A stretch of DNA of 12,752 nt from Roseiarcus sp052147395. GTDB taxonomy: Bacteria > Pseudomonadota > Alphaproteobacteria > Rhizobiales > Beijerinckiaceae. Both the position numbers and the translations under genes were made by a program. Positions 12,620 through 12,752 of this stretch are shown in pieces. Under the pieces are notes generated by a model, which saw nothing but the letters and a program-made list of their open reading frames with translations, was not told where the DNA came from and searched no databases. Location of the stretch: NCBI GenBank assembly GCA_052147395.1, contig JBKQKS010000203.1:1-12752 (forward strand), read 5' to 3'. Every line of letters begins with the position of its first letter. Positions within the stretch are counted from its first letter, which is position 1.

Positions 12620-12752
12620 TTATTTCGAAGTCTGTTGATAAGGCCCCAAACCGAGCGTTCCGAGGATCCACTGTCGTGGATTGGCGTTTGATCCCATGGC
12701 TTCCAGGGCTCTTCGCCATCCCAGATAGTTCGGGAGGTTCTTCGTCGCGACG
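12620..12752 (-). CDS. C-terminal end of an unidentified ORF, possibly a transposase (partial)
   Basis: The minus strand from the window edge gives an open frame of 43 codons ending at TAA (12620-12622), including NLPNYLGWRRALEAMG and NPRQWILGTLGLGPYQ. The pattern GVATKxLxxYLGWRR resembles the C-terminal tail of some insertion-sequence transposases that I recall, but I cannot assign a family, and this is a weak match on memory. It stops 15 bp before the PIN-domain gene, so it could instead be an unknown upstream partner in an operon. No terminal inverted repeat was identified in the 15-bp gap. Confidence 0.4.
   Translation of the reverse strand, partial: VATKNLPNYLGWRRALEAMGSNANPRQWILGTLGLGPYQQTSK

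Overview
The window looks like chromosomal DNA of a high-GC alphaproteobacterium, most likely in the Hyphomicrobiales (Rhizobiales). This is inferred from the codon and base composition, the pgsA-moaD-moaE gene order, the UPF0175/PIN and Phd/VapC type toxin-antitoxin modules, and a dispersed palindrome of a kind that yields spurious 'HCEERSDEAI' peptides. The genus cannot be fixed from the sequence alone.

Layout. Positions 1-231 carry the C-terminal end of hypE ([NiFe]-hydrogenase maturation), followed by a palindromic repeat (257-376). From 486 to 1136 a lower-GC segment with one putative lipoprotein gene is bracketed by an imperfect inverted repeat. Its right end lies exactly where a PIN-domain toxin gene (1117-1476) is cut short; the UPF0175 antitoxin partner (1483-1743) is intact. 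A 519-aa acyl-CoA synthetase (2075-3634) converges on a two-ACT-domain GcvR-like protein (3644-4165). Divergent from the latter is a Phd/YefM-type antitoxin (4256-4579) whose toxin survives only as a short stump of vapC (4549-4593).

The middle is housekeeping: the helicase hrpB (4969-7443, minus) and the potassium transporter kup (7585-9498, plus) diverge from a shared upstream region. They are bracketed by two inverted copies (about 4689-4818 and 9769-9897) of a roughly 130-bp element whose 51-bp core is a near-perfect palindrome able to form two adjacent hairpins. Next come upp (minus), then the tightly packed operon pgsA-moaD-moaE (plus), which joins phospholipid head-group synthesis to the two subunits of molybdopterin synthase.

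At about 12,030-12,110 composition drops sharply. MoaE runs on with a non-conserved tail, and an intact PIN-domain protein (12131-12604, minus) follows, preceded by the tail of an unidentified, possibly transposase-like ORF at the window edge. This is probably the edge of an acquired segment.

No complete novel system was found. The most interesting material is the palindromic element family, the inverted-repeat-bounded lipoprotein segment that ends inside a toxin gene, and the repeated pattern of intact antitoxin beside a decayed toxin.
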